Shown here piece by piece: positions 54,717 to 63,673 of a stretch of DNA of 64,000 nucleotides (position 1 is the first letter of the stretch; each line of letters starts with the position of its first letter). The DNA lies in NCBI RefSeq assembly GCF_009674725.1, contig NZ_WKKH01000011.1, positions 1 through 64,000 of the forward strand, read 5' to 3'. Both the position numbers and the translations under genes were made by a program. Origin of the DNA: Pedobacter petrophilus. GTDB lineage: Bacteria > Bacteroidota > Bacteroidia > Sphingobacteriales > Sphingobacteriaceae. The notes beneath the pieces are model-generated. The model made no database searches, had not been told where the DNA came from, and saw only the letters and a list, made by a program, of their open reading frames with translations.

Positions 54717-55100
54717 ATGTTGAACAGGTTAATTGCCATATCTTTATTGTTTGCACTAATCGGCTCGAATTTTTCGCGTTTTTTCATTTACGCTGGTTTC
54801 GAACTTAACCAGAAGTATATCTCTGAAAAACTTTGCGAGAACAAAAGCCGTCCGTGGATGCATTGCAATGGCAAATGTTTCCTGATGAAGAAATTAAAAC
54901 TGGCAGAAGAGAAGGAGAAAAAACAAGAGCGAGAAAACCAACGGATGCATCACATGGAAGCAATCCCATCTGCCGCATCATCCTTCACTTTTCGCAGACC
55001 AGTGCTCAAAACCATCTATCCGCAACGGCCCGTACTACACACCGTTCATCGTGCCTTCACCATTTTTCAACCGCCTAAGCCATCGTTTCTACAGGCTTAA
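54717..55100 (+). CDS. Small Cys-containing membrane protein of a metal-uptake cluster
   Basis: 127 residues. An N-terminal hydrophobic helix (LIAISLLFALIGSNFSRFFIY) is followed by a Cys motif, LCENKSRPWMHCNGKCFLMK, a basic coiled region (KLAEEKEKKQERENQRMHH) and a Pro-rich end. Small Bacteroidota proteins of this type, with three spaced Cys after a membrane helix, occur beside TonB receptors and seem tied to metal handling. The exact family is not known to me. It starts the cluster that continues with a lipoprotein, a TonB receptor and a PepSY_TM protein. Confidence 0.65.
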   Translation: MLNRLIAISLLFALIGSNFSRFFIYAGFELNQKYISEKLCENKSRPWMHCNGKCFLMKKLKLAEEKEKKQERENQRMHHMEAIPSAASSFTFRRPVLKTIYPQRPVLHTVHRAFTIFQPPKPSFLQA

Positions 55101-55425
55101 CTTACAATTAATGCGCTATTGATTTGAGCGTATTGTAATGGTATGGAATATTTTTCAATGCCATATCGCTATTTCTTTAACCTCAATTGTTGCGTTTTTG
55201 CCTGCTATTTTAATTTGATCTGATAACGAGGTGTTAAGCGACCCGAGATATTGAGTAACCGATATTAACATCGTTTTTATCTGTGTTCATCCTGTATAGC
55301 TGTGGTTAATTAATAAAATTAACAAGGCAGGTATTTTGCTGGATGTGACTTTGTTATAAGCTATCCAGGCGGGCATATAGATCTATTACAGAATTTTTTT
55401 ATTGAATTTAAGCTTTATAAACAGG
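55101..55425. other. Gap within the metal-uptake cluster
   Basis: No ORF or consensus promoter is supported; AT-rich. The length suggests that the lipoprotein gene has its own promoter. Confidence 0.4.
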
Positions 55426-55914
55426 ATGAATTTCATCATAAAATATTTCAGGACTTTTTTAATGATCCTGATCGGTGCGTCAGTTTTTTTGAGCTGTAAA
55501 AGCGAACGGAATTATAAAGAGGTGCGTCAGGAAGTAATCGATATCCATAACAAGGTAATGGCAGATGGTGAGCAGGCGGAAAAGTACCGCATGATGCTGA
55601 AGGATCTTTCGAAGATTCAGCTTGATCAGCCAATCCTGAACGATACCTTAAGTCGCCGGAATGAGATTTCCGTACTGATTGGCAAACTCACCAAAGCAGA
55701 TCAAAACATGCTGGATTGGATGCAGCGTTTCCAGCCAGACATTGAAGGCAAAAGTAACTCTGAAGCCGTTAAGTATTTTAAGGATGAGATGATTAAGATA
55801 AAAAAGCTCGATGCCCAATATCAGGAAGCTTTGAAAGAATCTGGTGTCTTCCTTAAAAAGTTTAATGTAAAAGCGTTAGCAGACACCACTAAACAAGATC
55901 ACCATAAACACTAA
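55426..55914 (+). CDS. Helical lipoprotein ('viral A-type inclusion' annotation group)
   Basis: 162 residues from the ATG at 55426, chosen because an ACAGG stretch precedes it and the signal then reads FRTFLMILIGASVFLSC, with the lipobox Cys followed by KSE; a TTG 24 bp upstream also keeps the frame. The mature part is almost all helix (EVRQEVIDIHNKVMADGEQA, LGKLTKADQNML-like) with an end DTTKQDHHKH that might bind metal. Proteins of this type are annotated as viral A-type inclusion protein in Bacteroidota without known function. It lies 130 bp before the TonB receptor. Confidence 0.65.
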   Translation: MNFIIKYFRTFLMILIGASVFLSCKSERNYKEVRQEVIDIHNKVMADGEQAEKYRMMLKDLSKIQLDQPILNDTLSRRNEISVLIGKLTKADQNMLDWMQRFQPDIEGKSNSEAVKYFKDEMIKIKKLDAQYQEALKESGVFLKKFNVKALADTTKQDHHKH

Positions 55915-55969
55915 GGGCAGGCAGTTCTTTGCCTTAAACAAAATAATTAAAAACATCAGGAAATGAGTT

Positions 55970-56008
55970 GGCAGCTATCCGCTCAGAACGGAAAGATGCT
56001 GCTTTTTT
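55970..56008 (+). terminator. Terminator or attenuator before the TonB receptor gene
   Basis: GCAGC (55971-55975) with GCTGC (55998-56002), plus an inner TCCG/CGGA stem, followed by six T. It lies between the lipoprotein and the receptor gene and could reduce expression of the second. Confidence 0.65.
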
Positions 56009-56043
56009 AAATCTATACTCTTCCGCCATAAAAAAGAATTTAA

Positions 56044-58230
56044 ATGAAAAATATATTATTAACAGTGCTTTTCTTACTCACCATTGTTGCGGCAGTTTCT
56101 GCCCAGAAGCGGGTGAAGAAAGATCAGGATTCGGTTAAAACACCAAGAGATACTTCGGCCAAAATACTGAACGAGGTAAAAATTAATTCCCGCTATTACC
56201 GCAGGTATAATCTGAACAAGTCTTCTGCCACTTTAAAATTAAATACGCCGTTGCTTCAGTTGCCGCAAAACATTCAGGAGATTGATCAAAGCCTGATTGC
56301 AGATCAGCAGGCGATAAACGTAAATGAGAGTGTAACCCGCAACGTGAGTGGAACCATTCGAAACAACAATGCAGACTTGTATAATTCTTCGGTTTTTATG
56401 CGTGGCGCACAGATTACGCCCATGCGAAACGGACTGGATCTTTCGATGATTTATGCCGGGCCTAGTCCGGAAGATGCCGCCATCATCAGCCGCGTAGAAT
56501 TTATTAAAGGTCCATCCAGTTACATTAACGGTCTTTTTGATCCGGCTGGTTCTTATAATATCCTCACCAAACAGCCGATGGGAAGCAATACCAATCAGAT
56601 CAGTTTTACCACAGGCAGCTTTAACCTATACCGGGTTACGGCAGATTTAGATGGCAACCTCGATCAGCATGGTAAATGGCAATACCGGATCAATGCCGCC
56701 GGGCAAAAGAGCAAATCCTTCCAGCAGTATAACTTTAATGATAAGCTTGTGGTAGATCCGGTAATTAAATACAATATCAATGATCATTCCGATATCTCTG
56801 CAGAATACCTTTACCAGACGCAACGCTTTCAGCAGTATTTTTCTACGGTATTTGCGCCCGGTGGGTTTGCCAGTCTGCCGGCAGATTTTACGATAAATGA
56901 TCCCAATAAGGCTCCATTTAAATCCATTGAGCACAATGGCTTTTTAAGTTACCATAACGCTTTTAATCAGAACTGGCACCTCACCGTAAATGCGGCTTAT
57001 GCCCGGGATCATTTAGAAGGGACTTATTTCTTTGTTTCCAGGTACAATGCGGCCCAGCCCGATTTGATCATGCGCAGGGCAACATACGAACGTTTAAATA
57101 CAGATGCCCTGGCTATTCAGCCCTACATCAACGGCGAATTTAATACAGGAGCTGTTCATCACCAGTTTTTAGGTGGAATAGATCTCAACCGTAAGAAATT
57201 TCTTTCTTATTCAGGCTCGAGTGATCCCACGGCTAACCAGGCCCTTTACCCGCTTGATGCCTATCATCCTGTATATGGTATTAATTTTGATGCGAATGTG
57301 CGCAACGGAGACTTATCAACTATTGCCACCGATCAGCAATCCATCAGTTACCAGGCTGCTTATGTGCAGGATGAACTCGCCTTGTTCAGCAATAAATTAC
57401 GCGTTACATTGGCGGCCCGGTTAACCTTTAGTGAGACTGGCGTACAAAAAAGCGCAACCAAAACCAGTTTAGGCAGTACTAAAAACACCGCTCTGACCCC
57501 AAAAGTGGGCATAAGTTATTCCCTTACTCCCGACCTTTCTGTTTATACGCTTTTCGATCAAACCTTTACCCCGCAAAGCGGAATCAATACCACCAATGGC
57601 GAGGCATTTAAGCCGCTAAGGGGTGAAAACCTGGAGGCCGGGTTGAAGAAAGACTGGATGGAAGGAAAATGGAATACCACCATTTCGGTTTACAGGATTA
57701 TCCGTGATCATGTAAAGGTAAGCGATCCCTCTACCAATATCCAGACGCAGTTAGGGCAAACGCTTTCCAGCGGTATTGAGTTTGATCTGAAAGGGGAAAT
57801 TGTAAAAGGCCTGAATACGCTAATTAATTATGCTTATACGGATAGCCATATTTCAGAAGAGGCAAATGCCGCGAGGGTAGGATTGGCTACACCTTTCCGC
57901 GTTAAACATATTCAAAATGCCTGGCTGAACTATATTTTCCCGTTTGCCGGAATAAAGGGCATCTCGGTATCAGCTGGCTATCAGCTCCAGGTTGGAAGAA
58001 ACGGCCGTTATGAGTTGCAGCAACTGGCGCTTGCGCCTGTTTTTCGGGTAGATGGTGGAATTGGCTGGTCTAATGCCCGGTTCACTGTAAACGGAATGGT
58101 AAATAATATCTTAAACCGGTTTAATTACGGCAGTGCCTGGATTACCCCATCGGCAGCAACAGTTGGTACTTACGCGTATGTTCCTTACCCGCCACGTGAA
58201 TTTAGGTTAAACGTGGGCTATAAATTTTAA
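56044..58230 (+). CDS. TonB-dependent siderophore-type receptor
   Basis: 728 residues with signal peptide (LLTVLFLLTIVAAVSAQ), no carboxypeptidase-like domain, then the plug (LLQLPQNIQEIDQSLIADQQ, VNESVTRNVSGTIRNNN) and a 22-strand barrel ending in GYKF. The plug is of the FhuA/FpvA siderophore class; the C-terminal Phe is the outer-membrane sorting residue. It is coupled to a PepSY_TM protein 9 bp downstream, a combination used for iron-siderophore or copper uptake. Whether iron or copper is the cargo is not decided by the sequence. Confidence 0.9.
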   Translation: MKNILLTVLFLLTIVAAVSAQKRVKKDQDSVKTPRDTSAKILNEVKINSRYYRRYNLNKSSATLKLNTPLLQLPQNIQEIDQSLIADQQAINVNESVTRNVSGTIRNNNADLYNSSVFMRGAQITPMRNGLDLSMIYAGPSPEDAAIISRVEFIKGPSSYINGLFDPAGSYNILTKQPMGSNTNQISFTTGSFNLYRVTADLDGNLDQHGKWQYRINAAGQKSKSFQQYNFNDKLVVDPVIKYNINDHSDISAEYLYQTQRFQQYFSTVFAPGGFASLPADFTINDPNKAPFKSIEHNGFLSYHNAFNQNWHLTVNAAYARDHLEGTYFFVSRYNAAQPDLIMRRATYERLNTDALAIQPYINGEFNTGAVHHQFLGGIDLNRKKFLSYSGSSDPTANQALYPLDAYHPVYGINFDANVRNGDLSTIATDQQSISYQAAYVQDELALFSNKLRVTLAARLTFSETGVQKSATKTSLGSTKNTALTPKVGISYSLTPDLSVYTLFDQTFTPQSGINTTNGEAFKPLRGENLEAGLKKDWMEGKWNTTISVYRIIRDHVKVSDPSTNIQTQLGQTLSSGIEFDLKGEIVKGLNTLINYAYTDSHISEEANAARVGLATPFRVKHIQNAWLNYIFPFAGIKGISVSAGYQLQVGRNGRYELQQLALAPVFRVDGGIGWSNARFTVNGMVNNILNRFNYGSAWITPSAATVGTYAYVPYPPREFRLNVGYKF

Positions 58231-58239
58231 TTTGAAAAG

Positions 58240-59355
58240 GTGATGAAGTGGAAAAAGCGTTTAACCAAATTATCTTTCAAGTATCACGGGTGGCTGGGAT
58301 TAACAGCCGGTTTATTTTTTATCTTGTATGGCTTGAGTGGTTCTCTGCTTGTTTTCCGGCACGATCTCGACCATTATTTCAACCCGGAATTGCATAACCT
58401 TATCCCTGCAAAGCGGAAAATATCTGCAGATAAAATCTATCGGATGATCCTGTGGACACACCCCAATCTTAGAAAGCTGGTGTTGCATGATTTTCCAAAA
58501 GATAAATATGATAGTTATGAGTTTATGCTTTATAAACGGCAGCAACACCTTGCGGATAACTATTTATACTTTGTTTTTGTAGATCCTTATTCTGGTAAAG
58601 TTTTAAGGGAAGGGGGCTATCAGGAAATGGCGCCCTCCTTTCTCCGCTGGCTTTACACCTTACACTACAGTTTACAATTGGGAATACCCGGCATGTTTAT
58701 TACCGCTGTTTTAGGGTTGGTGATGCTATTGTCGTTAATTACCGGAATTGTGATTTATCGGAAGCATTTCTGGCAGGCCCTTCGTTTTAAGGCAGGTCTT
58801 AATCTTAAAAGCTGGAGTACCGGGCTTTCTTCCCTCCACCGCATTGTTGGCGTTTGGGCACTGCTTTTTAACGTCATCCTCTTTTTTACAGGCTTTTGGA
58901 TGTTGAGGGAATATTTTAATCCGGCCATGTGGGTGCTTCCGAAACAGCAGGCCAACTATGAAGTACCTGCAAACATCGATAGCCTGGTGAGCCGCGCCTG
59001 CAAAAGCGTTCCGGGTTTTGTACCGGTGGCCGTGAACATTCCTACAACAAAGGATGCAGATATCCTGGTGAGGGGGGAAATGCCGCAAAGCACTAATATA
59101 TTGCTTCAGGGAAAAGCCAGTAGCATTGCTTTTGATGCGGGTACCGGAGCAATTAAACGTTATACCGTAATTGATGAGCAAGGGCTCGAAGAAAAATTGG
59201 AGTACATGGCTTATCAGCTTCATGCAGGTGCTTTTGCCGGTGATTTTTTAAAGTGGATTTATGTAATCTTCGGGCTCACCCCGGGTTTTCTCTCGGTTAC
59301 CGGCGCCTTGTTACGGTTGAAGAGGAGGGGGCAAAAAAGGTATAAACCAAATTAA
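58240..59355 (+). CDS. PepSY-associated membrane protein (PepSY_TM family)
   Basis: 371 residues with four membrane helices (about 18-38, 150-172, 203-225, 340-360), a periplasmic domain between the first two and another between the third and fourth. The start KYHGWLGLTAGLFFILYGLSGSLLVFRHDLD is the PepSY_TM hallmark, with His residues near helix ends that in relatives bind haem or take part in siderophore reduction. It begins 9 bp after the TonB receptor gene and ends with a basic tail, so the two are co-transcribed and likely act on the same cargo. Confidence 0.9.
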   Translation: MMKWKKRLTKLSFKYHGWLGLTAGLFFILYGLSGSLLVFRHDLDHYFNPELHNLIPAKRKISADKIYRMILWTHPNLRKLVLHDFPKDKYDSYEFMLYKRQQHLADNYLYFVFVDPYSGKVLREGGYQEMAPSFLRWLYTLHYSLQLGIPGMFITAVLGLVMLLSLITGIVIYRKHFWQALRFKAGLNLKSWSTGLSSLHRIVGVWALLFNVILFFTGFWMLREYFNPAMWVLPKQQANYEVPANIDSLVSRACKSVPGFVPVAVNIPTTKDADILVRGEMPQSTNILLQGKASSIAFDAGTGAIKRYTVIDEQGLEEKLEYMAYQLHAGAFAGDFLKWIYVIFGLTPGFLSVTGALLRLKRRGQKRYKPN

Positions 59356-59459
59356 TCAGGTTAAGTTTATCAAGGACCATTGTAATCTTTTGAATATTAA
59401 ATCATCCCGTTGTGCCAGCAACTCAACGGGGTGATTTTAATGGGGAAAAGATAGCAGGC

Positions 59460-59792
59460 TCAGACCAGGTTTTCCTGACCAAATTCGACGAACGTTGCTA
59501 TAATCGGCAAAGTTTTCAGTCCAAGATCAGTCAGTCTATATTCTACCCTAGGCGGAATTTCCGGATAAGCCTTTTTACTGACCAGTTTCTTTTCAACCAG
59601 CATATTTAACTCCTGGATCAGCATTTTCTCACTAATTTCCGGAATGGCTCTTTTCAGTTCGCCGTATCTCATCACATCATCATTAATCTGGAATAAAATC
59701 AATAGCGTCCATTTGCCTCCAAGAATTTTCAAAGTTGCTTTTACCGGACAACTATCATCACAAGGAATAATTTCTTTTACTTTTTTTGTCAT
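59460..59792 (-). CDS. HxlR-family transcriptional regulator
   Basis: 110 residues of usual HxlR size. CDDSCPVKATLKILGGKWTL carries the conserved Cys of redox- or quinone-sensing members, followed by RYGELKRAIPEISEKMLIQE with the winged-helix recognition helix. It is divergent from the NAD(P)-binding protein gene, and an operator-like inverted repeat sits between them, so it probably controls itself and that gene. Confidence 0.92.
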   Translation of the reverse strand: MTKKVKEIIPCDDSCPVKATLKILGGKWTLLILFQINDDVMRYGELKRAIPEISEKMLIQELNMLVEKKLVSKKAYPEIPPRVEYRLTDLGLKTLPIIATFVEFGQENLV

Positions 59793-59816
59793 TGATATTC
59801 AATTAATCTAACCAAA

Positions 59817-59847
59817 AAGTAAGTACCCTACTGGCGGGTAAGTACTT
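59817..59847. promoter_or_regulatory. Probable HxlR operator
   Basis: AAGTAAGTACCC (59817-59828) and GGGTAAGTACTT (59836-59847) form an inverted repeat with 10 of 12 positions matching, around a 7-bp spacer. It also carries two direct GTAAGTAC boxes. It lies in the divergent region between the HxlR and NmrA-type genes. Confidence 0.7.
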
Positions 59848-59905
59848 GTGTAAAGGTAAGTTAATGCTCAACTTCGTGCAAGTTTAAATCTAAAATTGTA
59901 ATAAA

Positions 59906-60802
59906 ATGAGAGTCTTAGTATTTGGAGCCACGGGCTCACAACAATTTAATGTAATCGCAGAAGCAAATAAAAAAGGGGCAGAAGTAATTGCTGCAACAAG
60001 TACTGAAACTAGTTTTGAAAAATTAAAGGAAGCCGGAGCAACACCTGTTCTGGGGGATATGAGCGACGCAGCCAGCATGTTAGCCATTACTAAGGGAATA
60101 GATGCGATTGCCTTTATGATTCCGGTTTCTTTGCCCAATCCTTTTGATGGTGTTGTATTTGCAAAAAATGTAATTGATGCTGCTAAAGTAAATGGGGTTA
60201 AAAAGTTAGTTTGGAATACAAGTGGCTGGCTTCCTGATCAAAAAATTGGTGTTCCTACCGAAGATCTTAAATTAGATGTTAGAGATTACCTGGTTAATAG
60301 CGGACTGGAATATGTAATTATTGAACCGACCATTTACATGGAAAATATGATGGGTGGTTTTTGTGCGCCCTTTATTTCGAACGAAAAGAAATTGGCCTAT
60401 CCAACTCCTGAAGCAATGCCAATCGGCTGGATTGCCTCCAGAGATGTCAGCGCATTTGTGGTGGAGGCCATTTACCATTCAGATCTGAAGGCTGATACTT
60501 TTCAGGTGAGTGGTTTAGAAAACCTGAAGGGTAACGCATTGGCAGAGCAGTTTTCTAAAGGTGCTGGTGAAGAAATCGTTTATTATCCACAACCTGCCAA
60601 AGAATTTGAAGCCATTTTAGCTCCATTTGTAGGCGAAGCGGCCGCTGCGGCTGTTGCATCATTCTATGATGGCTTGCAAAAGGCTACAGCATATCCTCCT
60701 AAATTTAATCCTGATATGAATGAAGTGCTGAAAAAATTGCCAGTGAAAATGACATCTTTAGAAGAATGGGCGAGGGCTAACAAAGCTTTTTTTGTAAAAT
60801 AA
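59906..60802 (+). CDS. NmrA-like NAD(P)-binding protein
   Basis: 298 residues: Rossmann start MRVLVFGATGSQQFNVIAEA with GxTGxxx dinucleotide motif, FMIPVSLPNPFDGVVFAKNV, and the YVIIEPTIYMENMMGGFCAP segment typical of NmrA-like or QOR2-like quinone oxidoreductases. It probably reduces quinones or aldehydes with NAD(P)H. Its divergent HxlR partner supports control by a redox signal. Confidence 0.88.
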   Translation: MRVLVFGATGSQQFNVIAEANKKGAEVIAATSTETSFEKLKEAGATPVLGDMSDAASMLAITKGIDAIAFMIPVSLPNPFDGVVFAKNVIDAAKVNGVKKLVWNTSGWLPDQKIGVPTEDLKLDVRDYLVNSGLEYVIIEPTIYMENMMGGFCAPFISNEKKLAYPTPEAMPIGWIASRDVSAFVVEAIYHSDLKADTFQVSGLENLKGNALAEQFSKGAGEEIVYYPQPAKEFEAILAPFVGEAAAAAVASFYDGLQKATAYPPKFNPDMNEVLKKLPVKMTSLEEWARANKAFFVK

Positions 60803-61036
60803 TTAATGCCCGGACAGATGCAGGTGAAATCTGGACCTTCCCAGATAACCAGTTGGTTGATGATGAGTTCTGGGGCGAGAATTAAACAACAGGATGAAAA
60901 TGAGGCGGTCGGCAATGTATGCTTTGCCGCTTCAATTTTGCTATTTAGCCGTTTTTTTCTTTCGTTGGAATGCATTGATTTTACTGGTTGGTATGGTGAT
61001 TGCAAGTCGCAGGATCAAATTTGATTAGTAAAAAGG

Positions 61037-62104
61037 TTAGAAGCCTATTCCAACTCCGCCACTTAACATTCCGTAACCTCCGGAAAAGCCATAGGAGCCA
61101 TAAAGTCTCAATACCGGAAGCTTGATCTGAAAGCCAACATCACCGCGCAACGTTCTTAGATAGGTCCGCTTCAAAGCAAATGGATCTGAATAGGTGATGT
61201 AGGCTATCTTTTCATCTTTGATGCTATTCGCAATTGGGTAATTGCCTTTCAAGCCTATTTGTGCTTTTGAAATACTGTAACCCAGCGAAACAAAGGGTGT
61301 AAAAACAGAAAGTTCCTTAGAGAGTGTGGCCTGAATGAGGTAATTATCAAATTTTGCGTAAACGCGCTGGGTAGAAAAGTCTGCAATTTGAGCATCGTTT
61401 TCCGGAATCATGCCATCCAGCGGAAGCAGGTTTAAATCCCTCCCATATTTCACGGTGTTAAAACCTGCGAGCACAGAAAAGTCGAATGGTATTTTTTCGC
61501 TATCCTTTGGGAAAAAGTCTCGGGCAAAATTATGTTTAATTCCGAAACCGAGCAACGAAACCGATCCAAAACGTTCACCCAGCCGGATTTTAGGCGCTGC
61601 CCTAACCATTACTTCTGTATTGGCAAACAGGCCCATATTAAGTTGCAGCTGTGGAGTTGGTACTATGCTCTTGATCACTGCGCGTGGCAATTCGAAGCTA
61701 ATCAGTTTGTTATTGTTTGCATCAAAAAGATCCATCAAGGGGCCATTGTTCCGGGTATCTCCGGTAAATGTAGGAGATAATACTTTTGAAGGATCGGAGG
61801 GACGAAGGGTAGGAGAAAGGCCTATGTTCGAAACATCAAAGGTTTGTTTTGATGAAGGGACTACCGATCCTGTTCCGATTACCCGTAAATCAAAATGCAG
61901 TGGTTTCAGTGCCTGTGCGGTGTTGGTCCACCCGCTATTCATGCCCAAACCAAAGCCATAAAGCAGTGGATTGGCGTATGCTTCAACAAGTTTTTCTGCA
62001 TCTGCCGGACCCGACCTGATTAAATTTTCAAAATTTAATTGTGCATGTACTGCCATAGAGGCTTGCAGGAGGATAAAAAAAAGAATGGTAGCAACAGTTT
62101 TCAT
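61037..62104 (-). CDS. DUF6588 family exported protein
   Basis: 355 residues. A signal peptide (TVATILFFILLQASMAVHAQ) and then a beta-rich domain with ENLIRSGPADAEKLVEAYAN and YGFGLGMNSGWTNTAQALKP, and a C-terminal half of amphipathic strands ending GGVGIGF. This matches DUF6588 as I recall it, a Bacteroidota outer-membrane-like beta-barrel family of unknown role. Monocistronic by context. Confidence 0.8.
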   Translation of the reverse strand: MKTVATILFFILLQASMAVHAQLNFENLIRSGPADAEKLVEAYANPLLYGFGLGMNSGWTNTAQALKPLHFDLRVIGTGSVVPSSKQTFDVSNIGLSPTLRPSDPSKVLSPTFTGDTRNNGPLMDLFDANNNKLISFELPRAVIKSIVPTPQLQLNMGLFANTEVMVRAAPKIRLGERFGSVSLLGFGIKHNFARDFFPKDSEKIPFDFSVLAGFNTVKYGRDLNLLPLDGMIPENDAQIADFSTQRVYAKFDNYLIQATLSKELSVFTPFVSLGYSISKAQIGLKGNYPIANSIKDEKIAYITYSDPFALKRTYLRTLRGDVGFQIKLPVLRLYGSYGFSGGYGMLSGGVGIGF

Positions 62105-62235
62105 TGATTTATGGAGCGGCTTGTTCTACAGGTGATAAAAATCTAACCCCGCCAGGTTCAAAATGTTTGGGGTTGATTCATAAATCAACGAACTAAATAC
62201 TGTTATCGGTACAATTCAAACCCGCTGAACGACGA

Positions 62236-62281
62236 TAAAATAAGCGATCCGGCCATTTTTGTTATTAATAAGCCGGATCGC
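62236..62281 (-). terminator. Terminator of the Gfo/Idh/MocA gene
   Basis: GCGATCCGGC (62244-62253) and GCCGGATCGC (62272-62281) form a perfect 10-bp stem with an 18-nt loop; on the minus strand TTATTTTAT follows. Confidence 0.75.
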
Positions 62282-62319
62282 ATTTGCACGCTAATTATTT
62301 TCAATAAAATGCCTTAAAC

Positions 62320-63456
62320 TTATGCAGAAGCGAGAAGTGCGATCTTCAATGCTTCCAAAGCATCTTCAATGGTGATCTTAAGTTTGTGGTCTTTATTTTC
62401 TATTTTTTGAATCATATCAGCTAAAATTTCCTGGACGCATTTGCCATATACTTCACCTTTAGTCTGACCGATTTCGAAATGGCCGGATACCAGTTCATCA
62501 ACCGCATAGCCAATCCCGCCGCAATACACCAGTTGACTATTATCGGTATCAGCAGTTTCTGAATCGCCCCAGCCTTCTGGCCGGGAAACATCGTTAGATT
62601 CGTTAAGCTTTTCGGTTTCTGTAACTTTCCAACCCGGAATACTTTTTAACTGTTCGCTGGTTTGGGCGTTCAGCATGGCCTTAATGGTCCCTTTCATCGG
62701 CATCCAGCCTTCAATCACCACCCTGCCAAGATCATAAGCTAAATTGATGGTGGTTTGCTCAAAGAAACCCGGGCCCGAAAAAGCATGGTAGTAACTGGCA
62801 ATTAAGCCATCATTGTACATCACCATAGCAGCCATGCGATCGCGTTGAGCTTCATTCCGGTGATGAGAGCAGCCGTATACTTTACTGTATTGCTGTCCGC
62901 CAAGGGCCTTAATGATATCGAAAAAATGTACTCCGTGTTCGACCAAAATGCCGCCAGACATTTCCTCATTCCAAAACCAATGATGGGGTGGCAGGGAGGC
63001 ATCCTGTGCATAATTGTTTACTACTGCGTGTCTAAGCTTCCCTAATGCACCGCTTTTACCAATTTCCATTAAACTCTGGATGATGGGATTATATCGGATC
63101 ATGTGGTCGACCGTGATTACCTTTCCGGTTTCTTTTTGTACATCCAAAATCTGTTGGGCACTTTCTTCAGTAATGGCCACCGGTTTTTCCAGCAACACAT
63201 GTTTTCCGGCTTTCATCGCAGCACATGCCATTTTTGCATGCAGACCCGGTGGCGTAACAATACAAACAATTTCTATGTCTGGATTTTTAAGCAATTCTTC
63301 CCAATCCTGATAGGCTTTACAATGCGCATCACCTTTGAAATGATTGCCGGAATCAGATATCGCGGCAACTTCTACGTTCTCCAGTTTAGCCAGCCAATGG
63401 TGAAGGAACTTTCCAAATCCTCCATAGCCGATAATTCCTACTTTATATTTTTTCAT
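62320..63456 (-). CDS. Gfo/Idh/MocA family oxidoreductase
   Basis: 378 residues from the ATG at 63456; the frame extends to 63540 but the added residues are unlike the family. The start KYKVGIIGYGGFGKFLHHWL contains the NAD(P) motif GxGxxG, and EKPVAITEE carries the conserved Lys of the catalytic region. The C-terminal domain spans about residues 130-375. It oxidises or reduces a sugar or sugar derivative; the substrate is unknown. It may act with the esterase gene that lies 220 bp upstream on the same strand. Confidence 0.9.
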   Translation of the reverse strand: MKKYKVGIIGYGGFGKFLHHWLAKLENVEVAAISDSGNHFKGDAHCKAYQDWEELLKNPDIEIVCIVTPPGLHAKMACAAMKAGKHVLLEKPVAITEESAQQILDVQKETGKVITVDHMIRYNPIIQSLMEIGKSGALGKLRHAVVNNYAQDASLPPHHWFWNEEMSGGILVEHGVHFFDIIKALGGQQYSKVYGCSHHRNEAQRDRMAAMVMYNDGLIASYYHAFSGPGFFEQTTINLAYDLGRVVIEGWMPMKGTIKAMLNAQTSEQLKSIPGWKVTETEKLNESNDVSRPEGWGDSETADTDNSQLVYCGGIGYAVDELVSGHFEIGQTKGEVYGKCVQEILADMIQKIENKDHKLKITIEDALEALKIALLASA

Positions 63457-63673
63457 GTTTATTATGGTAGTGTTTATTTTTTCCGGTTCTAATGTACGGA
63501 TATAACAGCCCTGAAAAGGGATGATTCTCACTAAAAACAAGAGACAGAATATTGATTTATAACAGCGCCTTTCATTATTTTGATCAGTTAACCAGCCAAA
63601 AGCGCTTTAGCGTGGGTGAAGCGAATAAGATTCTACAAAAGCCTAAATTAAATGTACGCGCGGTGTTTGGCAA

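Noticed and set aside
60664..61024. Two overlapping ORFs (60664-61005 minus and 60806-61024 plus) after the NmrA gene
   Set aside because: They overlap each other on opposite strands, have no known domain, and are probably chance frames.
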